Positions 6,431 to 7,028 of a stretch of DNA of 7,028 nt are shown here, piece after piece. The translations under genes and the position numbers were made by a program. Location: the NCBI GenBank assembly GCA_002315505.1, contig DCGX01000071.1:1-7028 (forward strand), given 5' to 3'. The notes beneath the pieces were generated by a model that searched no databases, was not told the DNA's origin, and was given only the letters and a program-made list of their open reading frames with translations. This stretch comes from Ruminococcaceae bacterium UBA1767. GTDB taxonomy: Bacteria; Bacillota; Clostridia; Oscillospirales; Acutalibacteraceae. Each line of letters opens with the position of its first letter. Position 1 is the first letter of the stretch.

Positions 6431-6764
6431 TGATAACAAGCCCCCAATCTGTAACGCCACGGTTAAACCAATATTCTTTTGAAGCATCCAAAAGTTTGAC
6501 GGTCAGCGGCTTTGTTAAAAAGCGGCGGTCAATACATTCCCGTACCATAATCGAATTATCCGATTTCACGCAGACGAAATCGGAGGTGTATTCTCCAATA
6601 TCCAATCCGTCAAGCGGTACATTACAGCGTATTTCCGTTATTGTACTGTTTTTTTGTAATATATCGGCATAGGCATAACCGATAGCATCAAATGTTTTAC
6701 AAACATCCTTACATTTAGGCAAATTCCGTTTTTCGCATCTGCCTTTGTAATTTTTCTTTCTCAT
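6420..6764 (-). CDS. tnsA: Compact TnsA-like protein (putative 5'-strand endonuclease subunit)
   Basis: The gene encodes about 114 residues from ATG 6764, which has AAAGG (6773-6777) 8 bases upstream; an in-frame TTG at 6770 is less likely. Position before tnsB and the core pattern support a TnsA assignment: a helix around FDAIGYAYADIL, the strand EIRCNVPLDG, then YTSDF with a candidate catalytic Asp62, a strand IMVRECIDRR with Glu76, a Lys-rich helix and a final strand DWGLVIN. TnsA normally cuts the 5' ends so the element is fully excised. E. coli TnsA has 273 residues with a C-terminal winged-helix domain; that domain is absent here. The expected lysine two residues after the Glu/Gln is replaced (E-C-I), and no acidic residue clearly matches Glu63. 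It may be a compact active nuclease of a clostridial subfamily or a structural remnant. Family assignment leans partly on context. Confidence 0.7.
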   Translation of the reverse strand: MRKKNYKGRCEKRNLPKCKDVCKTFDAIGYAYADILQKNSTITEIRCNVPLDGLDIGEYTSDFVCVKSDNSIMVRECIDRRFLTKPLTVKLLDASKEYWFNRGVTDWGLVINAE

Positions 6765-6798
6765 AAGCAAAACCTTTCTTGTTTTTTATCAACCCATT

Positions 6799-6961
6799 TT
6801 CCCAAATCCATTCCCAAAAATGAAATTAAACCTCCCAAAAACAATTATTCTTCCCAAAAGCAGAATTGGGAATAGAAATATTTTCAAGAATGAAATCGAA
6901 AAAGTCTTGATATTCCTGCATTTTTCGGCGTTTTCGTAACGAATAGCAATTTCCCAAAAAC
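6799..6961 (-). repeat. Cluster of TTTTGGGAA motifs, probable TnsB binding sites at the element end
   Basis: The 264 bases upstream of tnsA hold no gene. On the plus strand TTCCCAAAA-type motifs begin at 6799 (TTCCCAAAT), 6811 (TTCCCAAAAA), 6832 (CTCCCAAAAA), 6851 (TTCCCAAAAG) and 6951 (TTCCCAAAAA); a reversed TTGGGAA lies at 6866-6872. Intervals within the inner group are 12, 21 and 19 bases. On the minus strand, facing tnsA, they read TTTTTGGGAA; TTGGGAA is also the core of Tn7 TnsB sites, which recur at about 20-base spacing in the Tn7 right end. The same region must contain the tns promoter, which I could not place, so TnsB binding may also repress the operon. A short perfect dyad, TTCGT-A-ACGAA, is at 6933-6943. 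Confidence 0.65.
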
Positions 6962-6986
6962 ACGGTTTTGAAAGATTACTATGTTA

Positions 6987-7020
6987 CGGGGCAACCCCGA
7001 TTATCATTTTCGGGGCAACC
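6987..7020. repeat. Direct repeat CGGGGCAACC, 24-base period, with overlapping hairpins
   Basis: CGGGGCAACC occurs at 6987-6996 and 7011-7020. The first copy continues into CCCCG, giving a small hairpin (CGGGG-CAA-CCCCG), and CCCCGA (6995-7000) can alternatively pair with TCGGGG (7010-7015). This is either the outermost part of the transposon end or host sequence just beyond it; the window ends eight bases later, so more copies may follow. Confidence 0.6.
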
Positions 7021-7028
7021 AACACCAT

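Larger units (their letters stand above)
1..6962 (-). mobile_element. Tn7-like transposon, partial (tnsA-side end plus part of cargo)
   Basis: The tnsA-tnsB-tnsC-tniQ operon sits beside a cluster of TnsB-site-like repeats (6799-6961), which is the layout of the tnsA-proximal end of Tn7 relatives. Genes left of tniQ are then cargo. The right boundary is given as 6962 because TGT on the minus strand (6962-6960) directly precedes the outermost TTTTGGGAA motif and Tn7-family ends begin with TGT. A second TGT at 7026-7024 is an alternative. The left end is not in the window: I found no matching TTTTGGGAA cluster on the plus strand in the first 2 kb, so the claim that 1-1984 lies inside the element is inference. 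No tnsE or CRISPR component is visible. Confidence 0.6.

Noticed and set aside
6884..6910. Inverted repeat TCAAGA ... TCTTGA with a 15-base gap
   Set aside because: Six-base arms in A+T-rich sequence, unrelated to the TTGGGAA sites; not enough to call an operator.
6987..7020. CGGGGCAACC repeated with a 24-base period as the start of a CRISPR array
   Set aside because: Only two 10-base copies with a 14-base gap are visible, shorter than CRISPR repeats and spacers, and no cas gene is present.

Overview
The window looks like accessory DNA from a low-GC Gram-positive bacterium, most likely a gut-type member of the Clostridia. The signs are A+T-rich sequence, strong GGAGG-type ribosome binding sites, a small XRE regulator of the kind common in Clostridia, and exported proteins with Gram-positive style leaders. 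The species cannot be named from the sequence.

The right two thirds (about 2045-6764, all on the minus strand) is a compact four-gene transposition operon of the Tn7 type, transcribed in the order tnsA, tnsB, tnsC, tniQ (tnsD-like). Successive genes overlap by 11, 8 and 4 bases. TnsB carries a complete DDE triad with the Tn7 spacing, TnsC has clear Walker A and B motifs, and TniQ has a CxxC...CxxH zinc site. The TnsA-like protein is only about 114 residues, and its nuclease residues are not all evident. Upstream of tnsA (6799-6961) lies a cluster of TTCCCAAAA motifs. Their core matches the TTGGGAA core of Tn7 TnsB binding sites, so this should be the tnsA-proximal end of the element. The exact terminus is not settled: 6962 and 7026 are both candidates.

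The left third (1-1984) reads as cargo. A minus-strand gene, cut by the window edge, resembles the N-terminus of SLOG-family proteins. Divergent from it is an XRE repressor, with a perfect 16-bp palindrome in the shared promoter region. Next is a short zinc-ribbon protein resembling DUF6431 whose start region is odd: its best ribosome binding site and ATG are in a different frame, separated by a run of seven A residues. Then come two exported proteins in tandem, one membrane-anchored and one secreted. A bidirectional terminator separates cargo from tniQ.

No second transposon end, tnsE, cas gene, CRISPR array, tRNA or rRNA is visible. The other end and any further cargo should lie to the left of the window. 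Function of the cargo is unknown; the transposition machinery is the secure part of the annotation.
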